A stretch of 64,000 nt of DNA. It comes from Pedobacter nyackensis (GTDB taxonomy: Bacteria; Bacteroidota; Bacteroidia; Sphingobacteriales; Sphingobacteriaceae). The notes below the pieces were generated by a model, which saw only the letters and a program-made list of their open reading frames with translations, was not told the DNA's origin and ran no database searches. This document shows, one piece after another, positions 1-9,808 of the stretch (position 1 is the stretch's first letter; every line of letters begins with the position of its first letter). Position numbers and translations under genes: made by a program. The stretch is taken from positions 124,001 to 188,000 of the forward strand of contig NZ_FWYB01000009.1 of assembly GCF_900176505.1 (NCBI RefSeq), written 5' to 3'.

Positions 1-1598
1 CCTTTTACCTGGAATTTCTGAGCGATCCGGTAGGGGAACACATTCCACCAAGCAGAACATTGCTGCAAACTTCTAAAGACGGTTACAACTGGTCTAAACC
101 TGATATTATTTTTCCACCTTACAAAATTCCTGATGGATGGAAAAAGGAAGGCGTTGGAGGGGTGGCGAAAGACTTATATGCTACCATGCACCAGCGCGTA
201 GGGTTTTATGTTTCGAAAGCAGATCGCTTGTTTGCCTTAGCTTATTATGGTATTGCTATGGATAAAACAGATGATCCCAACGATGGAAAGGGAATAGGCA
301 GAGTGATCAGGGAGGTTAAGAAGGATGGAACCTATGGTCCAATCTATTTATTGAGACCGAATTCCACCTGGGACATGAAGCATACACTTTATCCAATGTA
401 TACAAAGAGTAAGGATCGGGGATTTGTTACTGCTTGTAACGAGATTCTTGCGAGTCCGCTGATGATGCAGCAAATGGTAGAGGAAGCGGATAGAAATGAT
501 CCATTAATACCATTGAACAGACCAGTAAAGGCTTTCAGTTACTATCACTTGGCCAATGGTAAAGTAGTGGGCTTGTGGAAACATGCCTTGACTTCAGTGA
601 GTAATGATCATGGTAAAACATGGCAGTATACCCCGTTAAGGGCACCGGGGGTAGTAAATAGTAATGCTAAAATATGGGGGCAGCGTATGTCCGACGGTCG
701 TTATGCCATTGTTTACAACCCTTCTGAATTTCGCTGGCCATTAGCTGTTTCAACCAGTGATGACGGTCTGAATTATAAAGATCTTTTGCTGATAAACGGT
801 GAAATATCGCAAATGCGCTATGGTGGTAACTATAAATCCTACGGGCCACAGTATATCAGAGGAATATTGGAAGGCAATGGTAAACCTGTTGATGGAAATA
901 TGTGGTTAACCTATAGCATGAATAAGGAAGACATATGGGTGGCAAAAGTACCTGTCCCAGTTTTGTCGGTAGTAAGCGGTCCTGTAAACGAAGCATTCAA
1001 TTCCCTTCCTGATGGACAGGAACTGAAATTCTGGAATACTTTCAGTCCGCTTTGGGCCTCGGTTAAGATCGAAAAATCGGTTGATGGTACCAAATCACTA
1101 ACTTTAAGAGATAAGGATCCGTATGATTATGCAAAGGCAGAAAGAGTAATCCCTTCAGCCAGAAAAGTAAATATAGAATTTACGGTTACACCGGTACAAA
1201 ATAATACAGGTTCATTGCAGGTGGAATTTCAGGATGCAAAGGGAACGGCCGGAGCAAGATTGATTTTTGATGCCGATGGCGAATTAAAAGCCAAGGTAGG
1301 TTACCGGAATTCGGGAATTATGAAATATGAAGGAGGTAAAACCTATCATATTCGTGCAGAACTGGATATGGACAAGCGGATGTACAATATTTTTATAAAT
1401 GGAGAGAGCAAAGGTACACGCCTCATGTTTGTCCCGGTTTCTTCTTTTGAAAGGATAACATTCAGAACGGGAGATGTTCGTCGTTTCCCTGATGTAGATA
1501 CGCCTACAGATCAGGATTATGATCTGAAAGATCCGGGAACACCGGTTAAAGAAGCTATTTTCTATATCAAGTCATTAAAAACTGAAGCAATTAAATAG
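1..1598 (+). CDS. Sialidase-fold (BNR/Asp-box) protein with C-terminal jelly-roll-like domain, 5' truncated
   Basis: The reading frame is open from base 3, upstream of the first possible start (a TTG at 60), so the true N-terminus and any signal peptide lie left of the window. Asp-box-like repeats (S/T-x-D-x-G-x-x-W) occur near bases 69-92, 600-623 and 751-775, which is typical of a six-bladed sialidase-type propeller. From about base 960 the protein changes to a beta-rich domain resembling a concanavalin/LamG fold, a common companion in secreted glycan-active enzymes. Four bases separate it from the acetylesterase gene that follows, so they should be co-transcribed. The fold is often auto-labelled exo-alpha-sialidase, but no sialic-acid catabolic gene is present and the substrate is more likely a sugar of the rhamnose-rich glycan. 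Fold assignment is fairly sure; activity is unknown. Confidence 0.75.
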   Translation, partial: FYLEFLSDPVGEHIPPSRTLLQTSKDGYNWSKPDIIFPPYKIPDGWKKEGVGGVAKDLYATMHQRVGFYVSKADRLFALAYYGIAMDKTDDPNDGKGIGRVIREVKKDGTYGPIYLLRPNSTWDMKHTLYPMYTKSKDRGFVTACNEILASPLMMQQMVEEADRNDPLIPLNRPVKAFSYYHLANGKVVGLWKHALTSVSNDHGKTWQYTPLRAPGVVNSNAKIWGQRMSDGRYAIVYNPSEFRWPLAVSTSDDGLNYKDLLLINGEISQMRYGGNYKSYGPQYIRGILEGNGKPVDGNMWLTYSMNKEDIWVAKVPVPVLSVVSGPVNEAFNSLPDGQELKFWNTFSPLWASVKIEKSVDGTKSLTLRDKDPYDYAKAERVIPSARKVNIEFTVTPVQNNTGSLQVEFQDAKGTAGARLIFDADGELKAKVGYRNSGIMKYEGGKTYHIRAELDMDKRMYNIFINGESKGTRLMFVPVSSFERITFRTGDVRRFPDVDTPTDQDYDLKDPGTPVKEAIFYIKSLKTEAIK

Positions 1599-1602
1599 AC
1601 AG

Positions 1603-3075
1603 ATGATGGGCTTAAAGAGATATTTACTGCTGGTTGTGTTATTCGGAACGATGGGTGAAGCCAATGCAAAAATACTTTTGCCTCAGATTCTTTCCAGTAA
1701 TATGGTTTTGCAGCGTGATAAGCCCTTAAATATTTGGGGCTTTGGAGCAGTTGGAGAACTGGTAACGGTAAGCTTCGGCGTACAGGTAAAGCAAACTACA
1801 ACCGATGCAAATGGTAAATGGAAAGTAGTTTTATCGCCTTTAAAAACTTCTGCGGTTCCTGCTGCTATGACCATAAAAGGCTCAAATACCATTGTACTGG
1901 ATAATATTTTGGTAGGAGAAGTATGGCTTTGTTCCGGACAATCGAACATGGAGTATGCCATGCGCAAAATTGCGAAAGTAAAAAAGCCTTTAAAAGAAAG
2001 ACTGGGATACCCTGCAGATGAATTGGAAAAAGCCAATAATCCTCAGATCCGTATTTTTCTGGTGAATCGGAAGCAGTTAAGTAAGCCAGACTCTATTCAT
2101 AAAAGCTGGAGTGTCGCCCAGGACTCGGCGTTAAAGAACTTCTCTGCAGCAGGTTATTTTTTTGCTAAAGAGCTACATGAGAAGTTGAATGTGCCTGTAG
2201 GAATGATCTCTTCGGCAGTAAGTGGTAGTGCTATTGAGCCATGGATACCTAAAGATAGTCTGGAGAACGTTGAGACAGGCTATTTCAAAGACCAAAAGGT
2301 GGGCAACGATCCGGGGAAGTTTTATACCCCAATGATTGAGCCTTTAACACCTTTTGCCTTAAGCGGGTTTTTGTGGTATCAAGGAGAAACCAATTGCTTT
2401 TTAAAAGAGAATATTAGCTACAGCTACAAAATGAAAGCGTTGATCAATAGCTGGAGAACAGCTTGGAAGATAGGTTCAAGTGATCAAAACGCAGATCTGC
2501 CTTTTTACTATGTACAAATTGCACCGTTTAATTATTCTACTACCAAAGGCAAGGTTGCTTTGGATCAGCAAACTGAACCTGAATTCTGGGAAGCACAGAC
2601 GCAATTACTGAGAATGCCGAATACCGGTATGGTTGTAACGACCGACCTGAACGACTATCCGGATGATCTGCATCCTAATTATAAATGGGAAATAGGGAGA
2701 AGACTGGCTTTATGGGCTTTGGCCAATGACTACAATAAGAAATTAAGCTATTCCGGACCGATCTATAAATCTGTAAGCTTTAAAGGAGCGACAGCCGAAC
2801 TGGAATTTGAGCATTCAGGCAAAGGCCTGACCAGCATCGACGGAAAAGCTTTGGATTGCTTTACTATAGCCGGTGCTGATGGGAAATTCGTTCCTGCCAA
2901 TGCTGTAATTAAAGGGAACAAGATCATCGTATCTGCAAAAGGCCTGAAGAATCCTGCAGCAGTACGCTTTGGTTTTAATGAGGCTATGCGACCAAACCTT
3001 TACAATAAAGATGGCTTACCTGCATTGCCTTTCAGAACTGATAATCCACTAACGAAACAATTTAAACCAATATAA
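1603..3075 (+). CDS. Secreted sialate O-acetylesterase-like carbohydrate esterase (SASA family)
   Basis: 490 residues with a cleavable signal peptide ending near residue 22. The SGNH-type nucleophile motif G-Q-S-N-M has Ser at about residue 114, a G-F-L-W-Y-Q-G-E-T-N block follows near residue 250, and the D-D-L-H-P catalytic segment puts the His at about 357. This is the usual layout of the SASA/DUF303 family, which removes O-acetyl groups from sugars; in Bacteroidota such enzymes often de-acetylate pectin or xylan rather than sialic acid. ATG codons at 1603 and 1606 are both possible starts. It lies in the first enzyme run between a sialidase-fold protein and a GH2 enzyme, which suggests that it clears acetyl groups ahead of the glycosidases. 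A second, diverged member is encoded at 48946. Confidence 0.85.
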   Translation: MMGLKRYLLLVVLFGTMGEANAKILLPQILSSNMVLQRDKPLNIWGFGAVGELVTVSFGVQVKQTTTDANGKWKVVLSPLKTSAVPAAMTIKGSNTIVLDNILVGEVWLCSGQSNMEYAMRKIAKVKKPLKERLGYPADELEKANNPQIRIFLVNRKQLSKPDSIHKSWSVAQDSALKNFSAAGYFFAKELHEKLNVPVGMISSAVSGSAIEPWIPKDSLENVETGYFKDQKVGNDPGKFYTPMIEPLTPFALSGFLWYQGETNCFLKENISYSYKMKALINSWRTAWKIGSSDQNADLPFYYVQIAPFNYSTTKGKVALDQQTEPEFWEAQTQLLRMPNTGMVVTTDLNDYPDDLHPNYKWEIGRRLALWALANDYNKKLSYSGPIYKSVSFKGATAELEFEHSGKGLTSIDGKALDCFTIAGADGKFVPANAVIKGNKIIVSAKGLKNPAAVRFGFNEAMRPNLYNKDGLPALPFRTDNPLTKQFKPI

Positions 3076-3090
3076 CCAGATCCTTTATTC

Positions 3091-5859
3091 ATGAAGCTTA
3101 CACCGATCCTTTCTTTTATTTTGCTGATGCTTTTCAGTTCTGTCAACGTTCTTCGCGCCCAGCAGACGGAGCAAATCTATTTGTCGGGTACCGGAAATGA
3201 CCATACAGTAAAATGGGACTTTTTTTGCACTAAAGGAATGAACTCAGGTAAATGGACCACCATACCTGTACCTTCAAACTGGGAACTGCAAGGTTTTGGT
3301 AAATACGATTATGGCTTCGCTAAAGACAGTGTAAGGGGGAAAGAACAAGGTTTATACAAGTATAAATTCAAAGTTCCTGCTGCCTGGAAAGGGAAAAAGA
3401 TCAACATCGTTTTTGAAGGGTCGATGACTGATACAGAAGTAAAGATTAATGGTAAATCGGCCGGAGCAATTCACCAGGGCGCGTTTTACGCATTCCGCTA
3501 TGACCTGACTGCCTTGTTAAAATATGGTGCAGATAATCTGCTCGAAGCAAAAGTATCAAAGCATTCGGCTAATAAATCAGTAAATGAAGCCGAGCGTAAG
3601 GCCGACTTCTGGATATTTGGTGGCATATTCAGACCAGTATACCTGGAGGCTTTGTCAGTACAACATATAGAAAGGGTAGCGATTGAAGCAAAAGCAGATG
3701 GACAGTTTAAAGCTGAAGCTTACGTTGCAGGTAATGCTGATAAATTAACTGTGCAGTTGTACAGTGCTGATGGTAAAAAATATGGTGCCCCAATTAGTAC
3801 TTACCTTAAGAAGGGATCGGCGCCTGTCAGCCTTTCAGGATCATTTAATGCACCTGAATTGTGGTCTTCCGAGTTCCCTAATCTATATACAGCAACTTTT
3901 ACTTTGTATCAGAAAAACAAAGCTCTTCATACTTTATCTAAAAAGATAGGTTTCAGAACCATCGTCGTAAAGCCTCGTGATGGTATTTTTGTAAATGGTG
4001 TTAAAATTAAATTTAAAGGGGTAAACAGACATTCTTTCCGCCCTGCATCGGGCAGAACCTTAAGCAAAAAGAACAGTATTGAGGATGTTGAACTGATGAA
4101 GGAGATGAATATGAATGCGGTACGTATGTCGCATTACCCACCTGATGGTCATTTTCTGGATGTTTGCGACTCTCTCGGCTTATATGTAATGGACGAACTT
4201 GCCGGTTGGCATGGACATTATGATACGCCTACAGGCACGAAGTTGGTCAAAGAAATGATCAGACATGATGTAAATCATCCTTCGATTGTCATTTGGGCAA
4301 ATGGAAACGAAGGCGGTCACAATCGGGAGCTTGATCCGTTGTTTGCACAGGAGGATATTCAACAACGCCCTGTTATTCATCCTTGGGAAGATTTCAATGG
4401 TTTTGATACGCAACATTACCGGGAGTATAATTATGGTATAGGTAACTACAAACACGGGCATAGTATTGTGATGCCTACTGAATTTTTACACGGTATGTTT
4501 GATGGCGGTCATGGTGCCGGTTTGGAAGATTACTGGAACGATATGTTAATGAATCCACTTTCTGCAGGTGGCTTCCTGTGGGATTTTGCTGATCAGGGCG
4601 TGGTACGTACCGATAAAAATAATATAATAGATGCGGACGGTAGTCGTGGTGCAGACGGTATAGTTGGTCCGTATCATGAGAAAGAAGGTAGTTATTTTGC
4701 TATTAAAGAGATCTGGAGTCCGGTGTTTTTTGAGCATCGTGAAATGACAGCTGGATTTGATGGGATATTTAATGTAGAGAATCGCTTTCATTTTGCTAAC
4801 CTGAATGCTTGTCGCTTTGACTGGAAGTTATTGAACCTGAAAACTAAATCGGAGATTAAGGGGGAAGCTACAGCACCAGATGTTAAACCGCTTGAAAAAG
4901 GTAAGTTAAGCGTAACACTTCCTGCAAACTGGAATAGCTATGATGTGTTGTATGTCACAGCTACTGATATGCATGGAAAAGAATTGTATACCTGGAGTTT
5001 CCCGATTACACTCCCTAAAAAAGAAGCTTTGGCGCTGGTTAAAAAAGACGGCGGAAGTACTGCTACGATTACGGAAAAAGACTCTTTATTTACCACCACT
5101 GCTAATGGTATTTCTTTAAGTTTTAGTAAAAAAACAGGCATACTGAGGGAAGTGAAAAATGCAAAAGGCATCATTCCTTTTACAAACGGACCGGTAATCC
5201 AGGAAGGGGCTACCAATTTCAGAAAGATCAGTCACCGTATGGAAGGTGCAAATCTGATCATTGAATCCTCATTTGACAGGAAAGAAGCTTACAACACCTT
5301 GCAATGGACGATTTATCCTTCAGGCATGTTGAAACTAAACGTAAAATACTTTCCGGCAGAATACCTGACGAATTTTATCGGATTGAATTTCTCTTTCCCG
5401 GAAGACCAGATTAAAGGGGTAGAATATATGGGAAGAGGTCCGCACCGCGTTTGGAAGAACCGTTTGAAAGGAAATGAGTTCGGTATATGGAAAAAGGATT
5501 ATAACAATACGGAAACCGGCGAAACCTGGGTATACCCGGAGTTTAAAGGCTACCATTCCAATATGTACTGGTGTAAATTCATTACAAAGGATCAACCTTT
5601 TACCGTGATCACGGAGAATGAGGACATTTTTCTAAGATTGTTTAGCGCGGCTTGGAAAACAGATCAGTGGCATAACTATGAACCGCATTTCCCATCGGGC
5701 GATATTTCTTTTATGCAGGGGATTCCGGGGATAGGTACTAAAACGCAAAGAAAGGACAGAACCGGTCCTATGTCGATGCAGAATATTTTTTATGATTATG
5801 AGAAGGAGCCTGCAAGGGCATTGGATATGACACTTTACTTTGATTTTCGCATTCTGTGA
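3091..5859 (+). CDS. Secreted GH2 glycosidase (beta-galactosidase type)
   Basis: 922 residues with a signal peptide (cleavage near the A-Q-Q at about residue 24). The order is an N-terminal sugar-binding jelly roll, an immunoglobulin-like domain, a (beta/alpha)8 catalytic barrel and long C-terminal beta domains, including a lacZ domain-5-like portion from about residue 680. The acid/base is Glu407 in A-N-G-N-E-G-G-H. The probable nucleophile is Glu464 in P-T-E-F-L-H-G, followed by a glycine-rich stretch and D-Y-W as in long LacZ-type enzymes. GH2 covers beta-galactosidases, beta-glucuronidases and others, including pectin side-chain enzymes, so specificity cannot be read from sequence alone. 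It sits between the acetylesterase and a GH78 rhamnosidase, consistent with sequential trimming of one glycan. Confidence 0.88.
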   Translation: MKLTPILSFILLMLFSSVNVLRAQQTEQIYLSGTGNDHTVKWDFFCTKGMNSGKWTTIPVPSNWELQGFGKYDYGFAKDSVRGKEQGLYKYKFKVPAAWKGKKINIVFEGSMTDTEVKINGKSAGAIHQGAFYAFRYDLTALLKYGADNLLEAKVSKHSANKSVNEAERKADFWIFGGIFRPVYLEALSVQHIERVAIEAKADGQFKAEAYVAGNADKLTVQLYSADGKKYGAPISTYLKKGSAPVSLSGSFNAPELWSSEFPNLYTATFTLYQKNKALHTLSKKIGFRTIVVKPRDGIFVNGVKIKFKGVNRHSFRPASGRTLSKKNSIEDVELMKEMNMNAVRMSHYPPDGHFLDVCDSLGLYVMDELAGWHGHYDTPTGTKLVKEMIRHDVNHPSIVIWANGNEGGHNRELDPLFAQEDIQQRPVIHPWEDFNGFDTQHYREYNYGIGNYKHGHSIVMPTEFLHGMFDGGHGAGLEDYWNDMLMNPLSAGGFLWDFADQGVVRTDKNNIIDADGSRGADGIVGPYHEKEGSYFAIKEIWSPVFFEHREMTAGFDGIFNVENRFHFANLNACRFDWKLLNLKTKSEIKGEATAPDVKPLEKGKLSVTLPANWNSYDVLYVTATDMHGKELYTWSFPITLPKKEALALVKKDGGSTATITEKDSLFTTTANGISLSFSKKTGILREVKNAKGIIPFTNGPVIQEGATNFRKISHRMEGANLIIESSFDRKEAYNTLQWTIYPSGMLKLNVKYFPAEYLTNFIGLNFSFPEDQIKGVEYMGRGPHRVWKNRLKGNEFGIWKKDYNNTETGETWVYPEFKGYHSNMYWCKFITKDQPFTVITENEDIFLRLFSAAWKTDQWHNYEPHFPSGDISFMQGIPGIGTKTQRKDRTGPMSMQNIFYDYEKEPARALDMTLYFDFRIL

Positions 5860-5926
5860 GCGGTTGCTCATGATGGTTTCGACAAGTAAATAATGCTTAA
5901 ATTGAATAGATAAAAGCCTGAACCAA

Positions 5927-8665
5927 ATGAAGCTTGAACGATATATACTAACAGCCCTTTTGATGCTATGCCTTACCGGTGCTTTTGCACAGGTGTCGTT
6001 GCATAACTTGCGCTGTGAGATGCTGCAGGATCCTTTAGGAATTGATGTGATTCAGCCTAAGTTAAGCTGGGAAATTAATTCGGCGCAGCGTGACGTTAAA
6101 CAAACAGCCTACCAAATTCTGGTAGCCTCATCGGTAGATAAGCTCACAGAAAATGATGCCGATGTATGGAATTCGGGTAAAGTAAAATCGACTGCATCTG
6201 TTTATAACCAATATGCAGGCCCTGCATTGAAAAGTAAAAGCAAGTATTACTGGAAGGTTAAAGTCTCAACGAATAAAGAGGAAACCGATTGGAGCGGTGT
6301 TGCATCATGGTCGATGGGATTATTGAATTATAAGGATTGGGAAGGCAGATGGATAGGGTTTGACCGCTTTTTCCCCTGGGATAATCAAGCTGAGGGCCGT
6401 TTATCTGCCCGTTATTTCAGAAAAGAGTTCTCAACGAATAAAACAGTGGCATCAGCAACCGCCTATATCATGGGTATGGGCTTATATGAACTGTATATTG
6501 ATGGTAAAAAAATCGGTGACCAGGTTTTGGCACCTGCTCCTACAGATTATACAAAAAATATAAAGTACAACGCCTTAGATATTACAGCACGGCTGAAACA
6601 GGGTAGACATGCCATTGGCGTAATCTTAGGAAACGGTCGGTTTTTCGCCATGCGTCAGGCTAAAGCATATAAAGTTAAAACATTCGGCTTCCCTAAATTA
6701 CTGCTTCAGGTGGTCATTAAATACACAGATGGCTCTACCGCTTCAATTAAAACCGATGATACCTGGAAAGGTACTGCTGATGGGCCAATTCTTGCCAATA
6801 ACGAATACGATGGTGAGGTATATGATGCGCGTAAAGAGTTTAAAGGATGGAGCGAGTCGGGGTTTGACGAAAATAAATGGCTCAAAGCCGAATATGTACA
6901 AGAGCCGGGCGGTACCTATCAGGCGCAGATGAGTGAAGCCATGAAGGTGATGAAAAATATTGCCCCGGTAGCCATTACCAAACGCCCGAATGGTAAATAC
7001 ATCATAGATTTTGGGCAGAACTTTGCTGGTTGGGTAAAATTTAAGGTCAAAGGCACAAAAGGAACAAGTGTTTCCTTGCGGTTTGCAGAGTCGCTGGAAC
7101 CAAACGGCGAGCTATTCAGGACAAATCTGCGCGATGCAAAAGCCACAGATACCTATATCCTTAAAGGAGAGGGTACAGAGACATGGGCGCCGAGATTTAC
7201 CTATCAGGGCTTTCGTTATGTAGAATTGAGTGGTTATCCTGGGATTCCTCAAAAAGGCGACTTTACGGGATGCCTGGTATATGACGACATGAAAACTGTA
7301 GGGACTTTTGAATCATCCAACAGCTTGATAAATCAGATATTTAAAAACTCCTGGTGGGGCATTGCCTCCAATTATAAGGGTATGCCGGTTGATTGTCCGC
7401 AACGCAATGAGCGGCAGCCGTGGCTGGGCGACAGGACTGTAGGAGCTTACGGCGAAAGCTTTTTGTTCGACAATACAGCTTTGTATAAGAAATGGCTGGA
7501 CGATATCCGTTATGCTCAAAAGGAAGATGGTGCGATCCCAGATGTCGCCCCGGCATTCTGGAGGTATTATAGCGATAACGTAACCTGGCCTGCAACTTTA
7601 CTCTTTGTAGCTGATATGTTGTATAAGCAAACGGGAGACATATCTGTACTGCATAAAAACTATCCTGCCGTAAAAAAATGGATGACCTACATGAAGGATA
7701 GGTATATGAATAGTGAGGGGATTATGACCAAAGATAGTTATGGCGACTGGTGTGCTCCTCCTGTAACAGCTGAAGATGGCAAAGGAGTTAACGCCGATCA
7801 GAAACATCCAAGTGCATTAATTGCTACGGCCTATTATTATCAGCTTTCAATAATGATGGCCCATTACAGTACGGTTACGGGCAATGGAGGTGATAGCGCT
7901 GGTTATGCTGCATTGGCATCGGAATTAAAAAAGGCCTTTAATCGTAAATTCTATAATGCGCAGGGGTATTACGGCGACAATAAACTAACGGATAACCTGC
8001 TGCCGGTATATTTTGGTATGGTTGAGGAGCAGCATAAGGAGAAAGTAGTAAAGCAGATCTGTTATATTATTGAAGAGAAGAATAATGGGCACCTGAGTAC
8101 GGGAGTACAGGGGACAAATTTCCTGATGCGGACACTGACTGATAATGGAAGAAGTGACCTTGCTTACCGGATAGCTTCGCAGAAAACTTATCCTTCATGG
8201 GGATATATGATCGAAAACGGAGCTACAACGATATGGGAGTTATGGAATGGAAATACTGCTGCCCCAAAAATGAACTCACAGAACCATGTTATGATGCTGG
8301 GTGATTTACTGATCTGGTATTATGAGAACCTTGCCGGTATTAAGGCTTCAGCTCCTGGTTTTAAGGAAATTGTGATGAAGCCTGAGATGATTAAAGGATT
8401 GGATGCCGTAAATGCGGAATACAATTCTGTTCATGGCTTGATTAAAAGCAGCTGGACTAAGTCAGCAACTGATTTTAAATGGAACATTACTATTCCTGCT
8501 AATACTATGGCAAGGATTAGTATTCCTGCAAAATCGGCAGGACAGGTAAAAGAAGGGGGGCGGAAAGCTACGGATGTGAAAGGATTAAAATTTATACAAA
8601 TGGAACACGATAGGGCTGTATTTGAAATGGGCTCTGGTGAGTATTCATTTGCAGCTGAACTATAA
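5927..8665 (+). CDS. Secreted alpha-L-rhamnosidase, GH78 (first copy)
   Basis: 912 residues with a signal peptide ending in A-F-A-Q (about residue 22). It begins with the typical V-S-L-H-N-L-R-C-E mature end and a fibronectin-like N-terminal domain, then the rhamnosidase N domain with the carbohydrate-binding sandwich (about residues 170-330), and an (alpha/alpha)6 catalytic domain. The acid motif D-C-P-Q-R-N-E-R-Q-P-W-L-G-D spans residues 489-502. The candidate base is Glu771 in the G-A-T-T-I-W-E-L-W block. It should release terminal alpha-L-rhamnose. The next gene starts ten bases downstream. Two further GH78 members (17401, 24870) are too different to be recent tandem duplicates, so each probably serves a different linkage. 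Confidence 0.92.
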   Translation: MKLERYILTALLMLCLTGAFAQVSLHNLRCEMLQDPLGIDVIQPKLSWEINSAQRDVKQTAYQILVASSVDKLTENDADVWNSGKVKSTASVYNQYAGPALKSKSKYYWKVKVSTNKEETDWSGVASWSMGLLNYKDWEGRWIGFDRFFPWDNQAEGRLSARYFRKEFSTNKTVASATAYIMGMGLYELYIDGKKIGDQVLAPAPTDYTKNIKYNALDITARLKQGRHAIGVILGNGRFFAMRQAKAYKVKTFGFPKLLLQVVIKYTDGSTASIKTDDTWKGTADGPILANNEYDGEVYDARKEFKGWSESGFDENKWLKAEYVQEPGGTYQAQMSEAMKVMKNIAPVAITKRPNGKYIIDFGQNFAGWVKFKVKGTKGTSVSLRFAESLEPNGELFRTNLRDAKATDTYILKGEGTETWAPRFTYQGFRYVELSGYPGIPQKGDFTGCLVYDDMKTVGTFESSNSLINQIFKNSWWGIASNYKGMPVDCPQRNERQPWLGDRTVGAYGESFLFDNTALYKKWLDDIRYAQKEDGAIPDVAPAFWRYYSDNVTWPATLLFVADMLYKQTGDISVLHKNYPAVKKWMTYMKDRYMNSEGIMTKDSYGDWCAPPVTAEDGKGVNADQKHPSALIATAYYYQLSIMMAHYSTVTGNGGDSAGYAALASELKKAFNRKFYNAQGYYGDNKLTDNLLPVYFGMVEEQHKEKVVKQICYIIEEKNNGHLSTGVQGTNFLMRTLTDNGRSDLAYRIASQKTYPSWGYMIENGATTIWELWNGNTAAPKMNSQNHVMMLGDLLIWYYENLAGIKASAPGFKEIVMKPEMIKGLDAVNAEYNSVHGLIKSSWTKSATDFKWNITIPANTMARISIPAKSAGQVKEGGRKATDVKGLKFIQMEHDRAVFEMGSGEYSFAAEL

Positions 8666-8674
8666 ACTATAGAT

Positions 8675-9808
8675 ATGATGAATAGAAAAATATACATATT
8701 GACTTTACTAATCTGCACGATTTTTTTCGACGTAAATGCACAATCGCAAAAATGGCGTTCAGGGATCATTACTGATGAGTTTTTATATGAAAAGGCGGCT
8801 TTCCCTTCTTGCCATTCGGCCACCATTGCCGAAACACCTACAGGTTTAGTGGCTGCCTATTTTGGTGGTACCAAAGAGCGTCATCCTGATGTAGAGATTT
8901 ACATCAGCCGCAAAGTAAACGGAACATGGTTAGCTCCTGTTTCAGTAGCCAATGGTATACAGAATGATAAATTAAGATTGCCAACCTGGAATCCGGTTTT
9001 GTACCAGGTACCGGGAGGCGATTTACTGCTTTTTTATAAAATAGGTCCTAAGCCATCCGAATGGTGGGGAATGATGCGCACTTCTAAAGATGGTGGGATG
9101 ACCTGGTCTGACGCTAAAAAGTTACCTGATGGATACATAGGCCCTGTTAAAAACAAACCTGTTTTGCTAAGCAATGGCAATTTGTTTAACCCTTCAAGTA
9201 AAGAAGGAGATGGTTGGAAAGTACATTTTGAGGTAACCAAAGATAATGGTCAAAACTGGCGGACAGTTGGTCCGATAGCCGGGAACGGATTAGATGCCAT
9301 ACAACCAAGCATCTTAGATCACGGAAAAGGTAAGTTGCAGATTCTAGCCAGAAGCAAAAACAGGGCGCTTGTAGAATCGTGGTCAGCCGACAACGGGGAA
9401 ACCTGGTCGCCCTTAGCTAAAACCACTTTGCCAAATAACAATTCTGGCACTGATGCTGTGACCATGAAAGACGGCAGACACGTGTTGGTTTATAACCATG
9501 TATTGCCTCCGGGTGATCTGGCTAAAGGGCCTAGAACCCCATTAAACGTAGCTATTTCTAAAGATGGCAAAGCGTGGTATGCTGCATTAATTCTTGAAGA
9601 TTCTCCAATCAGTCAGTATTCTTATCCTGCAGTGATCCAGACATCAGATGGTATGCTGCATTTCATTTACACCTGGAGAAGATTAAAGATTAAGCATGTA
9701 GTGGTTGATCCATCGAAATTGAAGCTTAAAAAGATTGTAAACGGCGTTTGGCCGAAACTAAAAGGATACACTGCACCTGTAATTACAGAGGTTAAAAACG
9801 AGGAATAA
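8675..9808 (+). CDS. Secreted sialidase-fold protein (BNR_2 type)
   Basis: 377 residues with a signal peptide ending near N-A-Q-S (about residue 24). The mature protein follows the six-bladed BNR_2 propeller pattern: a conserved F-G-G-T-K-E-R-H-P-D-V-E segment near residue 65 and four Asp boxes (S-K-D-G-G-M-T-W, K-D-N-G-Q-N-W, S-A-D-N-G-E-T-W, S-K-D-G-K-A-W). The F/Y-R-I-P motif of true sialidases is not seen. Members of this family are widespread in plant-glycan loci and many have no assigned activity. The gene follows the GH78 gene by ten bases and its TAA stop overlaps the ATG of the next gene by one base, so it is firmly part of the operon. Hydrolysis of an unusual acidic or deoxy sugar is possible but is inference. 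Confidence 0.75.
   Translation: MMNRKIYILTLLICTIFFDVNAQSQKWRSGIITDEFLYEKAAFPSCHSATIAETPTGLVAAYFGGTKERHPDVEIYISRKVNGTWLAPVSVANGIQNDKLRLPTWNPVLYQVPGGDLLLFYKIGPKPSEWWGMMRTSKDGGMTWSDAKKLPDGYIGPVKNKPVLLSNGNLFNPSSKEGDGWKVHFEVTKDNGQNWRTVGPIAGNGLDAIQPSILDHGKGKLQILARSKNRALVESWSADNGETWSPLAKTTLPNNNSGTDAVTMKDGRHVLVYNHVLPPGDLAKGPRTPLNVAISKDGKAWYAALILEDSPISQYSYPAVIQTSDGMLHFIYTWRRLKIKHVVVDPSKLKLKKIVNGVWPKLKGYTAPVITEVKNEE

Noticed and set aside
1..9808. Sialic acid utilisation locus
   Set aside because: Sialidase-fold and sialate-esterase labels appear, but no sialic acid lyase, epimerase or kinase genes occur and the F/Y-R-I-P motif is not seen.
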